Shown piece after piece: positions 44,150 through 52,312 of a stretch of 64,000 nucleotides of DNA. Source of the stretch: Mongoliitalea daihaiensis. GTDB taxonomy: Bacteria; Bacteroidota; Bacteroidia; Cytophagales; Cyclobacteriaceae. The notes beneath the pieces were generated by a model that made no database searches, was not told the origin of the DNA, and saw nothing but the letters and a program-made list of their open reading frames with translations. The stretch covers positions 1,057,501-1,121,500 of the forward strand of contig NZ_CP063779.1 in assembly GCF_021596945.1 (NCBI RefSeq), written 5' to 3'. Positions within the stretch are counted from its first letter, which is position 1; the number at the start of each line of letters is the position of its first letter. The position numbers and the translations under genes were made by a program.

Positions 44150-45022
44150 TTGAAACGAATCGTAAATGTAGGCTTGGTTCAAAACTCTTGCAGTGCTGAC
44201 CTCGCATCCAACTTCCAAAAAGCAGCACAAGGCATCCGTGAAGCCGCAGCCAAAGGCGCACAGATAATTTGCTTACAAGAACTCTTTGGTTCCCTTTACT
44301 TCTGCGATGTAGAAGACCATGAAAACTTTAAGCTTGCCGAAAAAATACCCGGACAGTCCACCGAACAATTCAGCAAACTTGCCAAAGAACTCGGAGTAGT
44401 CATCATTGCCTCTTTGTTTGAAAAGCGGGCCGAAGGCTTGTACCACAACACCACTGCGGTATTGGATGCCGACGGAAGCTATCTCGGGAAATACAGAAAG
44501 ATGCATATCCCAGACGACCCGGGCTACTATGAGAAGTTCTACTTCACCCCAGGAGATTTGGGATATAAAGTTTTCCAAACAAAATTTGCCACGATTGGCG
44601 TATTGATCTGCTGGGATCAGTGGTATCCCGAAGCTGCACGCATCACTTCGCTGATGGGGGCTGAACTCTTATTCTACCCAACTGCCATTGGTTGGCACAA
44701 AGACCAAGATGAGATCACGAATCGTGAACAGTACCATGCCTGGCAAACCGTTCAAAAATCCCATGCTGTAGCCAATGGTGTACCGGTAATTGCTGTCAAC
44801 CGTGTAGGAGTGGAAGGAGATATGAAGTTTTGGGGAGGGTCCTTCGTGACAAATGCCTTTGGGTGGGTGACCTATCAAGCGGATCACGAACAGGAATTGG
44901 TACATGTAGAAGCAATTGACATGGCTCAGTCGGACAGATACCGAACCCATTGGCCATTCTTGAGAGATCGCCGCATCGAAACCTACTCCCCGATCTTAAA
45001 GCGATTCATCGATGAAGATTGA
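44150..45022 (+). CDS. aguB: N-carbamoylputrescine amidase AguB
   Basis: Nitrilase-superfamily enzyme that hydrolyses N-carbamoylputrescine to putrescine, CO2 and ammonia, the last step of the agmatine route. The catalytic triad is visible: Glu in CLQELFGSLYF (near 43), Lys in YRKMHIPDD (near 116) and Cys154 in VLICWDQWYPE. The 290-residue length is normal. The frame starts at a TTG at 44150 (MKRIVNVGLVQ); there is no suitable ATG, so an atypical start is likely. It overlaps aguA by 11 bp, so the two are translationally coupled. Confidence 0.93.
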   Translation: MKRIVNVGLVQNSCSADLASNFQKAAQGIREAAAKGAQIICLQELFGSLYFCDVEDHENFKLAEKIPGQSTEQFSKLAKELGVVIIASLFEKRAEGLYHNTTAVLDADGSYLGKYRKMHIPDDPGYYEKFYFTPGDLGYKVFQTKFATIGVLICWDQWYPEAARITSLMGAELLFYPTAIGWHKDQDEITNREQYHAWQTVQKSHAVANGVPVIAVNRVGVEGDMKFWGGSFVTNAFGWVTYQADHEQELVHVEAIDMAQSDRYRTHWPFLRDRRIETYSPILKRFIDED

Positions 45023-46064
45023 TACAGGCAAAAGCCCCAAAGCGTTAGGCTATCGCTTTCCGGCAGAATTTGAGCCCCATGCAGCAACTTGGTTGAGTTG
45101 GCCACATAAAGAAGCCTCTTGGCCAGGTAAAATTGACAGCATCTTTCCTGCTTATGCCAAATTTATCCAATTGCTAAGCGAAGGAGAAGAGGTCCATATC
45201 AATGTTGCCAATCCCTCCATGGAAGCCTTTGCCAGAAAGCATATAGAAGCGGCAGGAGCAACTATGGATCAGGTATGTTTCCATTACTTTCCTACCAACG
45301 ATGCTTGGTGCAGAGACCATGGCCCTGCTTTTTTGGTCAATGATCAAGCCGAGCAGCGCAAGGCCTTGGTCAAATGGAATTACAATGCTTGGGGAGGAAA
45401 ATATCCGCCTTTTGACTTGGACAATGAAATCCCTTACCATATTGCACGGTACAGAAACATCCCCACATTTAGTCCGGGCATCATCATGGAAGGTGGTTCG
45501 ATTGAAGTCAATGGCAAAGGCACGCTGCTGACCACAGAAGCCTGCCTGCTCAACCCCAACAGAAACCCACATCTCTCCAAATCAGCCATTGAAGTGTATC
45601 TTCGAGCATATTATGGAGTAGAAAACATTTTATGGTTAAAGGACGGAATCGTTGGCGATGATACGGATGGGCACATCGATGACCTGACCCGTTTTGTCAA
45701 TGAAGATACCGTTGTGACAGTAGTGGAGGAGGATAAGGCCGATGAAAACTATGAGGTGCTCAAAGAAAATGTGGAATTGCTGGAACAGATGACCTTGGAA
45801 ACCGGAAAATCCCTCAACATAGTCGAGCTGCCCATGCCAAAGGCAGTCATCTTTGAAGATATGCGCTTGCCAGCTTCCTATGCCAATTTCTACATTGCCA
45901 ACACATTCGTCATCGTCCCCACCTTTCGAGACAGCAACGACGACAAAGCCCTATCCATACTCCAATCCTGCTTCCCTGATCGGAAAGTCGTAGGTGTAGA
46001 TTCTTGGGATTTGATCTGGGGATTGGGAAGCTTCCATTGTCTAAGTCAGCAAGAACCTGCTTGA
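45012..46064 (+). CDS. aguA: Agmatine deiminase AguA
   Basis: Deiminates agmatine (decarboxylated arginine) to N-carbamoylputrescine, supplying AguB. The 350-residue protein of the pentein fold has the guanidino-binding motif PTNDAWCRDHGP (near 96), GGSIEVNGKGT (near 161), the catalytic His in DGHIDD (near 220) and the nucleophile Cys343 in GLGSFHCLSQQ at the C-terminus. The start overlaps the end of aguB. A purine-rich repeat begins directly at its stop codon. Arginine decarboxylase is not in this window. Confidence 0.94.
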   Translation: MKIDTGKSPKALGYRFPAEFEPHAATWLSWPHKEASWPGKIDSIFPAYAKFIQLLSEGEEVHINVANPSMEAFARKHIEAAGATMDQVCFHYFPTNDAWCRDHGPAFLVNDQAEQRKALVKWNYNAWGGKYPPFDLDNEIPYHIARYRNIPTFSPGIIMEGGSIEVNGKGTLLTTEACLLNPNRNPHLSKSAIEVYLRAYYGVENILWLKDGIVGDDTDGHIDDLTRFVNEDTVVTVVEEDKADENYEVLKENVELLEQMTLETGKSLNIVELPMPKAVIFEDMRLPASYANFYIANTFVIVPTFRDSNDDKALSILQSCFPDRKVVGVDSWDLIWGLGSFHCLSQQEPA

Positions 46065-46065
46065 G

Positions 46066-46118
46066 AAGCGAGATTTTGGACTTGCCTGCTGCAATCAGGA
46101 GCGAGAAACGAGACTGCT
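46066..46118. repeat. 3'-UTR repeat element after aguA
   Basis: Directly after the TGA stop come gcgagattttggacttgcct, a gctgcaatcaggagc hairpin half, and gcgagaaacgag. The reverse complement of 59400-59461, directly after the S9 peptidase stop, shares the gacttgcctgctgcaa core. Both begin at a stop codon, so this element type sits at gene ends. Confidence 0.65.
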
Positions 46119-46262
46119 TTGATAGAAAGATTCTGAGGGATAGCGTGTGATATATGCTTACGCGATGTAACTTGATATATGCCTAGCGGCGATATAAGAG
46201 GGGCATGTAAAAAAGAAAATAGTCCTTAAAAAAGTATCAAGTGTTTTTAGAAAGAGTCATAT

Positions 46263-46770
46263 TAACCCAGATGAGGCGGGTGCTAACATCGCGGATTATG
46301 GACGGATTTTTTTTATAAACAAAACGCACTCGTTGCGAACGTAGCGACAAATCGTGGCGCTCGTTGCGAGAAATAGGCCCTGTATGGAATAGTAAAGAAG
46401 GCATTTGTGAAAATCCTCAAGCCTTGCGTCAAATTAAAAACCATGCTATTGAGCATAATCTCATGAGCTACCAAGGCAAAAACCTTCTGTGTAAATCTGA
46501 GCAATCTGTGGACATTTTTTTCAGATTTGATTTCGGTCAATATTTTCATTGCGGCCGTGGCGACCATTCGTTGCGCCCGTTGCGTGAAACCAACATATCG
46601 AATGATGTAGAGAAGGGATAGGAACGCAGATCAAACGGGTGCTGACATCGCGGATTTTATACGGATATTTTTAAAAAAACCTCAAAACTTTGCGCCCTAG
46701 CGTCTTTGCGTGAACTAAAACCGAATTTCCAATGATCAAACATTCGTGTCCATTCGTGCCATTCGTGGAC
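46263..46770. repeat. Dispersed composite repeat, copy C
   Basis: This has the same order of blocks as copy A: cagatgaggcgggtgctaac, cgttgcgaacgtagcgac, ggccctgt, the gaaaatcctcaagcc core, tctgtggaca, then ctttgcgccctagcgtcttt and a run of cattcgtg words. Conservation with copy A is high through the core. The part from 46119 to 46262 is unrecognised; 46771-46919 is the upstream region of the Lys-rich protein gene. Confidence 0.8.
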
Positions 46771-46919
46771 AGTTTCAAAAATTTTCTACGACTTCAACGA
46801 TTTCTTGGAGCAGTCTTTCCCTTTTGCTAGTGATACCATTGGATCAGAAAATAATATTTTCAACGTTCTAAGAAAATCCATGAATTAAAAATAGTATCTT
46901 CCTTACAAATTTGACGATC

Positions 46920-47033
46920 ATGGCAAAAGAACAACATGCGAAAAAGGCTGAAAAGAAAAAGCCCGAAAAAAATCTGAAAGAAAAAAGGGCAGATAAAAAG
47001 GCAAAGCAAGAAGAAAAGAAGAGGAGAGACTAA
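46920..47033 (+). CDS. Lysine-rich microprotein
   Basis: A 37-residue protein beginning MAKEQHAKKAEKKKPEKN and ending KQEEKKRRD, with about 40 percent Lys and no hydrophobic core. Similar tiny Lys/Glu-rich proteins with a K-x-L-K-E-K-R-A-x-K-K motif are annotated across Bacteroidota, as far as I recall. A perfect intrinsic terminator 31 bp after its stop supports a real transcript. Charge alternation suggests a helical, nucleic-acid-associated or unstructured protein; the function is unknown. Confidence 0.65.
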   Translation: MAKEQHAKKAEKKKPEKNLKEKRADKKAKQEEKKRRD

Positions 47034-47063
47034 ATTATTCCTTTTCAATCAATTAGGATAACT

Positions 47064-47087
47064 AGCGGCAATTAGCCGCTTTTTTTG
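47064..47087 (+). terminator. Terminator after the Lys-rich microprotein gene
   Basis: AGCGGC (47064-47069) pairs with GCCGCT (47075-47080) around a 5-base loop, followed by seven to eight T on the plus strand. Confidence 0.85.
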
Positions 47088-47168
47088 TGCCCATTCCTGT
47101 CATTCGTAGACCCTTTCAAAAATTTTCCGCGAATTACGTACTTTCCGTGAGCCAATTTTGTTAAATTT

Positions 47169-47182
47169 AATTGTTCACAATT
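47169..47182. promoter_or_regulatory. Palindromic MarR/OhrR-type operator
   Basis: AATTGT-tc-ACAATT is a perfect 14-bp palindrome, 14 bp before the start of the MarR gene. It resembles the ACAATT/AATTGT core of known OhrR boxes, so autoregulation is the simplest reading. Confidence 0.55.
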
Positions 47183-47196
47183 CAACATACGTTATT

Positions 47197-47622
47197 ATGT
47201 CACTCCTTCAACAAGAACTCGGCTTCCGTTTTTATGTAGCTTCCCGATTGTTTTCACAACAGTATAGAGACCTATTAGACAGCTTAGGCCTAACTTATCC
47301 ACAATACTTGGTCATGCTTTGTTTGTGGGAAAAGGATGGCTTGATAGTTTCACAGATTGGAAAACAGCTTTCCTTGGATTCAGGCACCTTGACCCCCTTA
47401 CTCAAATGCCTGGAAGCCATGAACTTGGTCAGAAGAGTTCGTTCCGAGTCCGATGAGCGCCGAGTAGAAATCCAACTCTCCTATCCTGGCAAAAGCCTCC
47501 AATCCAAAGCCATCCCCATTGCCCAATCCATGGAACAAACCCTCAGCGGATGGAAAGAAAAAGAACGAGAGAAATTGGTAGAGTTGATGGATCGATTGAT
47601 TGGGGAGTTGGGGAAGGAATAG
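47197..47622 (+). CDS. MarR-family regulator, OhrR-like but lacking the sensing cysteine
   Basis: A 141-residue winged-helix regulator. I use the ATG at 47197 (MSLLQQELGFRFYVASRLFS). The helix-turn-helix covers about 35-90 (TYPQYLVMLCLWEKDGLIVS; LSLDSGTLTPLLKCLE). This DSGTLTPLLKRLE-type segment is typical of OhrR, the organic-hydroperoxide repressor. OhrR senses through a Cys in an N-terminal L-C-F motif; here the position reads L-G-F. So it either senses another way or another ligand. No ohr gene adjoins. A perfect palindrome lies 14 bp upstream. It is convergent with the HIT fusion gene, with only 3 bp between. Confidence 0.82.
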   Translation: MSLLQQELGFRFYVASRLFSQQYRDLLDSLGLTYPQYLVMLCLWEKDGLIVSQIGKQLSLDSGTLTPLLKCLEAMNLVRRVRSESDERRVEIQLSYPGKSLQSKAIPIAQSMEQTLSGWKEKEREKLVELMDRLIGELGKE

Positions 47623-47625
47623 GGG

Positions 47626-48480
47626 TTAGTATTTTCTTTTGGAGGGGATAACGCCACGAACACCACCAAAAGGATCTTCCACATCACCCTCGTACCTAGG
47701 AATTAGATGGATATGTACGTGGTTAATGGATTGACCTGCTACTTTGCCCACATTGATTCCTACATTAAAACCAGCTGGATTGAGTTTTTCTTGGATCTCC
47801 TGTTTGACTTCATTTAGCATAAAATTTATAGCTGTTTGTTCTCGCAACGTCAATTCAAAATAATTATCCACATGTCTTTTAGGTATAATCAGAGCATGTC
47901 CTTGATTCACAGGAAATTTATCATAAATCGCAAAAACTGAGGCTGATTCAGCTATCAGCTCCATTTGAGGCGTAGGATTACAAAAAATACATTCCATATC
48001 ACTGGAACGACTCAATTGATTGATCGGCGTATACGCATAGATTTCACAACTATCATTGAGAAAAACAGATTGATAAGGCAAAATAACATTGCATTGATAC
48101 GTCGGTTTTTGATGAATTTTGTGTGTTCGATAACCTTGGTAAGTCAAGTCTCTACGAACAGCAAAGAAAGCTTTCCCTAGAGGTTGAAGGAGTTTAGAAA
48201 TCTCAATCAACACCTTGGTTTGCTCTTCTAGGTGCAATACATTCAAGACATACAAACAAATAACAGTATCAAATTTTCCTTGTGGATAAGTTGGAGCGTA
48301 GTGCTTATCATACCCTTCAATTTGATAACCTTTAGATTGCAATACCTCCACATCTCTCCCATAGCCACACCCAAAATCCAATATTCTTCCCTTCAATAAT
48401 CCTCTTTCCTCTAGAAGCCTAGCGGGGAAGGAGATCTTGTCTCGCTCTTTGGCGGTGAGATGGGAAAATTCATTTTTCAT
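47626..48480 (-). CDS. Fusion of class I SAM methyltransferase and HIT-family nucleotide hydrolase
   Basis: A 284-residue protein. Residues about 1-155 are a Rossmann-type methyltransferase with the SAM motif ILDFGCGYGRDVE (near 34-46) and FDTVICLYVLNVL (motif IV region). Residues about 160-284 are a HIT domain: a CIFC zinc pair near 165, INVGKVAGQSINH and the catalytic triad HVHIHLIPR (near 252-260). HIT proteins hydrolyse nucleotide phosphoramidates, dinucleoside polyphosphates or adenylylated adducts. The start codon overlaps the stop of the upstream HNH nuclease gene (ATGA), so they are translationally coupled. The methyl acceptor is unknown. Confidence 0.88.
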   Translation of the reverse strand: MKNEFSHLTAKERDKISFPARLLEERGLLKGRILDFGCGYGRDVEVLQSKGYQIEGYDKHYAPTYPQGKFDTVICLYVLNVLHLEEQTKVLIEISKLLQPLGKAFFAVRRDLTYQGYRTHKIHQKPTYQCNVILPYQSVFLNDSCEIYAYTPINQLSRSSDMECIFCNPTPQMELIAESASVFAIYDKFPVNQGHALIIPKRHVDNYFELTLREQTAINFMLNEVKQEIQEKLNPAGFNVGINVGKVAGQSINHVHIHLIPRYEGDVEDPFGGVRGVIPSKRKY

Positions 48481-49538
48481 GACTTGGATAAATATTGAAA
48501 GCCGCTATTATGAGCCATAATTATCAAAGGATGAAAAACATCCTTAAATCTTTTCTCTTCAAAGACATTTGGAAGATCTTCTATTCCATCAAGGTTTTTA
48601 AATAGATACAAGTAATCAAAAAGATAATTGGAAGTTGGTTTTTTACTTAATACGATTTCAACCGCTTCCTTTTGAATTCTATAAAATCCATCAAAATAAT
48701 CGTCTAAACTCGGAAGTTTATTGCTTTTATGAGAATTAAACCGAGGGTCAGCGGGAACAAGGTTCCACATTAAGTCATGGCAGACATAGCTATAAGGAAT
48801 AAAATGCTCGACTGCATAATTTGATTTATTTAGCTTCTCACCAGTATATATGCAATCAATTTCTCCCAACTCATCAAACACTACATTCCAAAAATTTCTT
48901 CTTTGATTGGTTAAGGCGCTTCTTACAGCTGGTTTTATGAGTTTATTTGGTATTTCAGGAACACCCGGGTTACGCTTTTGCAAAAATACAGCAAGATTCC
49001 AATAGCAAAAATCTTTCAAAAATCGAATATTTTCAATCAGATAGGCAAGCCAATTCGGATTCAATTCTATTCGGTCTTGATACAAAGCGTATAAGCATTC
49101 ATTATCAAAGTTTTTTGACCCAGCATAAATATCTTTTTTGCTTTTATTGCTATCAAACCACGGTGAAAGAAACCAATGAGGCACCTGATTGTCGAAGTGA
49201 TAAAGTGCTTTTTGGGTTTGTAAATTTTGGGATTGTGTTAACTTTGAGACTATAACCTCTTTGTTTTCATCAATTGAAATTTTCTCAAAAGATTTGATAT
49301 TTTCAATTTCTCGGTGAATGACATCCTGTTTTCCAAAAGAAACTTGAAAGTAATTTACAGTGTACCATGGAATGGCTATCATATTCGAAAAAAGTTCTGT
49401 CTTTGGAATAACCAATCTATTTGCACACAAGGATTCAAGAATACTCAAAAACCAATAGTACTTGTACGTAGCGGATGTGCTATCAAAACAAGATGCTAGA
49501 AGTTGGGTAGGAAGGTTTGAGTCCTTAGGAAATTCCAT
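48477..49538 (-). CDS. HNH endonuclease domain protein
   Basis: A 353-residue protein whose central-to-C-terminal part carries an HNH nuclease fold: CIYTGEKLNK (zinc-side Cys near 227), AVEHFIPYSYVCHDLMWNLV (catalytic His near 242; central Asn near 256) and DPRFNSHKSNKLP (final His near 268). The N-terminal ~200 residues, aromatic-rich and helical, are unrecognised and may give target recognition. It is the first gene of a two-gene operon with the methyltransferase-HIT fusion (4-bp overlap). A nuclease coupled to a methyltransferase suggests restriction or another defence role, but direct evidence is lacking. Confidence 0.82.
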   Translation of the reverse strand: MEFPKDSNLPTQLLASCFDSTSATYKYYWFLSILESLCANRLVIPKTELFSNMIAIPWYTVNYFQVSFGKQDVIHREIENIKSFEKISIDENKEVIVSKLTQSQNLQTQKALYHFDNQVPHWFLSPWFDSNKSKKDIYAGSKNFDNECLYALYQDRIELNPNWLAYLIENIRFLKDFCYWNLAVFLQKRNPGVPEIPNKLIKPAVRSALTNQRRNFWNVVFDELGEIDCIYTGEKLNKSNYAVEHFIPYSYVCHDLMWNLVPADPRFNSHKSNKLPSLDDYFDGFYRIQKEAVEIVLSKKPTSNYLFDYLYLFKNLDGIEDLPNVFEEKRFKDVFHPLIIMAHNSGFQYLSKS

Positions 49539-49689
49539 AATTTATTTACATTTTGGTGAAAATACTAATTGACAATCCATTCACCAACTCACTATACTAT
49601 TTTAAACGTTTAAATTTTTGGCAAAAAATTTGTCCTACTACGTGTAGCACTTTCACCTCCTTTCTCGTCTTAAAGAAAAAACCAACGCC

Positions 49690-49950
49690 ATGAAACAACT
49701 TGCTAATCTACTATTCGTCCTTGTTTTTGTTGTTGCAACAGCATTTCAATGTGATGCCATTGACCCGGTACTTGATGGGGAAGATCAATTGGGAAAAGAC
49801 TGCTTCGATAAATCAAAAGTAAATCCCAATGCTGTGTGTGCCGCCATCTACCAACCGGTCTGCGGCTGTGATGGTAAAACCTATGGCAACGCCTGTGAAG
49901 CGACTGCCAGAGGAATCCTGAAGTTTACAGAAGGGGAGTGCGATAAATAA
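49690..49950 (+). CDS. Exported Kazal-type protease inhibitor
   Basis: An 86-residue protein with a signal peptide whose end, TAFQC, could be a lipobox (Cys21). The C-terminal part (about 38-84) is a Kazal domain: [20 protein letters not shown] then CEATARG and EGEC, with the conserved C-G-x-D-G-x-x-Y core and six Cys if the earlier Cys in GKDCFDK is counted. Kazal domains block serine proteases by inserting the loop just after the second Cys. The next gene encodes an S9 serine peptidase, but separate promoters are likely (160 bp gap). A role against external proteases is plausible. Confidence 0.82.
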   Translation: MKQLANLLFVLVFVVATAFQCDAIDPVLDGEDQLGKDCFDKSKVNPNAVCAAIYQPVCGCDGKTYGNACEATARGILKFTEGECDK

Positions 49951-50110
49951 ACTGTATTTCTACGCTAGCTATTCTGAGACAAAGATTTGAACTTATACTA
50001 GTCTCAAATTTCTATCAACTGACCGATTTTTCCGCTAACGGTTAGTTGAAAGCCATTGAAATGCAGTTCTTTGTTGGGATGTATTGAAATTAAAACCAAC
50101 CAACAATCCC

Positions 50111-52312
50111 ATGCAAAAACGCTCCATCCTTTTCTTCCTTTTTGCCAGCCTCTTCATCACACAACTTGTTTGGGGACAAAAAACCAACTTCACCGTCGAA
50201 GATGCAATTAAGGTCAAATCCATCGGCAGTACCACGCTTTCCCATGAGGGGAAGCTATTGGCGGGAGTCATCACGGATGGAAGCGCTCGTTTCGATGTGG
50301 ATCATTTCCGCTTTCAAGACCCTTCTTACATCAATGTAATCCCTGGACAGTTTGTCATCATCGACACAGAGTCAGGGGCAATGACTTTTCCTTACGACAA
50401 ACAATCACGAGTAACTTCTTTTGAATGGTCCCCTAATTCAACAGAATTGGCATTTTTGGAGCAAAAAGGAGACAAGCTGCACCTGATGATTTATGATGTC
50501 AACAGAAAACGTGTACGAGAGATCAAAATCGTGGGCAATCCTTTATTGGCTAACTCCAACCTGACTTGGACAGCTGATGGGCAAGCCATCTTGCTTCATG
50601 CCCGAGCAGAAGATTGGATGGGTAGAGCGATGGAACTCTACAATGCTGCTACCAAAGGACCCGTGGTCGTGTACGATGGCAGTAAACCTTTTCTGAATTG
50701 GGATGAAATTCGAAATACCAATGCACTGACACGGGTGATGCGTGTTGACCTATCTAAAGGTGCATCCCAAGAAATCCTCCCCGAAGCAAACTATGGAGGA
50801 GTGTACCTTTCAGAAGACAACCAATACCTGATCTTCAATGAAACTTTCCCTCTGAAAACTTCCTACGTGCGCAATGAAGGAACAGAATATCAAGTATCCT
50901 ACAAAGTTCTGTCCAACCCAGATTCGACCCACATTCTTTACAAACGTAATAAGCAACGCAGAAACTACAATTGGTCCGATTCCAAAGACAAATTTGCTTG
51001 GGTAGATTCGGGATATGTATTTATTCAAAGTTTGGGAGACACAGTTATCCACAACCTGACCAAAGGAAAAGCCTATTCGGATGAAGAAAAGAAAAAAGAG
51101 GTGAAGTTTTCCATCACTTCCTGGTCCCCTTCCGAAAATCAGCTGCTTTTAAGTTCGGATAAAGGCTATTGGTTGGTAGATGCCAAAGGGGAGTCCTTGG
51201 AAATGGTATATGAATTCCCCAAAGACAAAGACAAAGCCCCGAACCTTAGTTTAGTACATTGGTCTTCAGACGAGCAAACACTCTTTTTCTCCTACAGTGA
51301 AAAAGAGCGTTGGAGGAGAGGTTTTGTTCGATTTGACCTGAATACCCGTGAAATGAAAGACATCATTGTTGATGAGCGCTTATATACGGGCATTCAGAAA
51401 GCCAAAAATTCTGATAGAATAGTCCTCAATCTGTCCGACGGAGATATGCCTTCGGATTTGGTAGCTACGGACTGGTCATTTGCAACTAAGCAGCCATTGA
51501 CCAACCTCAATCCATGGTTATCAGAAAAGAAAATGACTCGCTCTGAATTGATCACTTACCGCAATGTAGATGGAAAAGAATTGCAAGGAATTCTTTACTA
51601 TCCGGTGGATTACGAAGAAGGGAAAAAGTATCCTCTGGTATGTGAAGTGTACGAAAGCTTCTTTGCCAACGGCTATAACCGTAACATGAACCTCTTTGCC
51701 AATCAGGGCTATTTTGCATTGCGTCCTTCGGTGGATTTGGAAATGGGCTATCCTGGAGAAGCATGGGTCAAAGGCATTACAGCGGCTATCAACAAATTGG
51801 TCGATGAAGGGAAGGTTGACAATGATAAAGTTGGGGTACAGGGAGGAAGTTATGGTGGCTATGCTACATCGCTCTTAATCACCCAAACTGACCGCTTTGC
51901 AGCAGCTATCAACATCTCTGGAAAAGTTAACATCATCAGTTTCTTAGGCGACAGCCCAAAAATCGGTACGAGAAACTATACCGCCGCAGAGTATGGACAA
52001 GACCGCATTGGTGGAACACTTTGGAATGAACCTTTAAAATACTTAGCGACCACGGCCGTGCTTTATGCCGACCGCATCGAAACTCCGCACCTCATCTTAA
52101 CAGGCGAAGGTGACTGGAATGTCCCGGGCACCAATTCCCGTGAACTCTTCTATGCCATGCGCAGACTCGGCAAAGACGTCACCTGGGTGAATTACCTCAA
52201 CGGTGGACACGGCGCCGGTGCAGCAAGCAATGAAAGTGACTTCTACGATCATTGGAATCGGGTGTTTGAGTTTTACGAGAAGCATTTTAATAAGAAGGAG
52301 GATGGTGATTGA
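50111..52312 (+). CDS. S9 family serine peptidase (prolyl oligopeptidase type)
   Basis: A 733-residue exported peptidase. The ATG at 50111 (MQKRSILFFLFASLFITQLV) gives a signal peptide ending VWGQ; an upstream in-frame start adds an unrelated leader. Residues about 30-470 form a beta-propeller (repeated WSPNSTELAFL, WSDSKDKFAWVD type blades) and about 480-733 the alpha/beta-hydrolase domain. The catalytic triad is Ser580 in GGSYGGY, Asp in LTGEGDWNVPG (near 665) and His in NGGHGAG (near 703). It probably trims peptides in the periplasm. A tandem repeat array follows its stop. Confidence 0.9.
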   Translation: MQKRSILFFLFASLFITQLVWGQKTNFTVEDAIKVKSIGSTTLSHEGKLLAGVITDGSARFDVDHFRFQDPSYINVIPGQFVIIDTESGAMTFPYDKQSRVTSFEWSPNSTELAFLEQKGDKLHLMIYDVNRKRVREIKIVGNPLLANSNLTWTADGQAILLHARAEDWMGRAMELYNAATKGPVVVYDGSKPFLNWDEIRNTNALTRVMRVDLSKGASQEILPEANYGGVYLSEDNQYLIFNETFPLKTSYVRNEGTEYQVSYKVLSNPDSTHILYKRNKQRRNYNWSDSKDKFAWVDSGYVFIQSLGDTVIHNLTKGKAYSDEEKKKEVKFSITSWSPSENQLLLSSDKGYWLVDAKGESLEMVYEFPKDKDKAPNLSLVHWSSDEQTLFFSYSEKERWRRGFVRFDLNTREMKDIIVDERLYTGIQKAKNSDRIVLNLSDGDMPSDLVATDWSFATKQPLTNLNPWLSEKKMTRSELITYRNVDGKELQGILYYPVDYEEGKKYPLVCEVYESFFANGYNRNMNLFANQGYFALRPSVDLEMGYPGEAWVKGITAAINKLVDEGKVDNDKVGVQGGSYGGYATSLLITQTDRFAAAINISGKVNIISFLGDSPKIGTRNYTAAEYGQDRIGGTLWNEPLKYLATTAVLYADRIETPHLILTGEGDWNVPGTNSRELFYAMRRLGKDVTWVNYLNGGHGAGAASNESDFYDHWNRVFEFYEKHFNKKEDGD

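Noticed and set aside
40255-46567. Several similar open frames of 60-95 codons on the minus strand in repeat copies A, B and C
   Set aside because: They arise from the dispersed repeat blocks; start positions and lengths differ between copies and no ribosome site is evident. The conserved core is reported as a finding instead.
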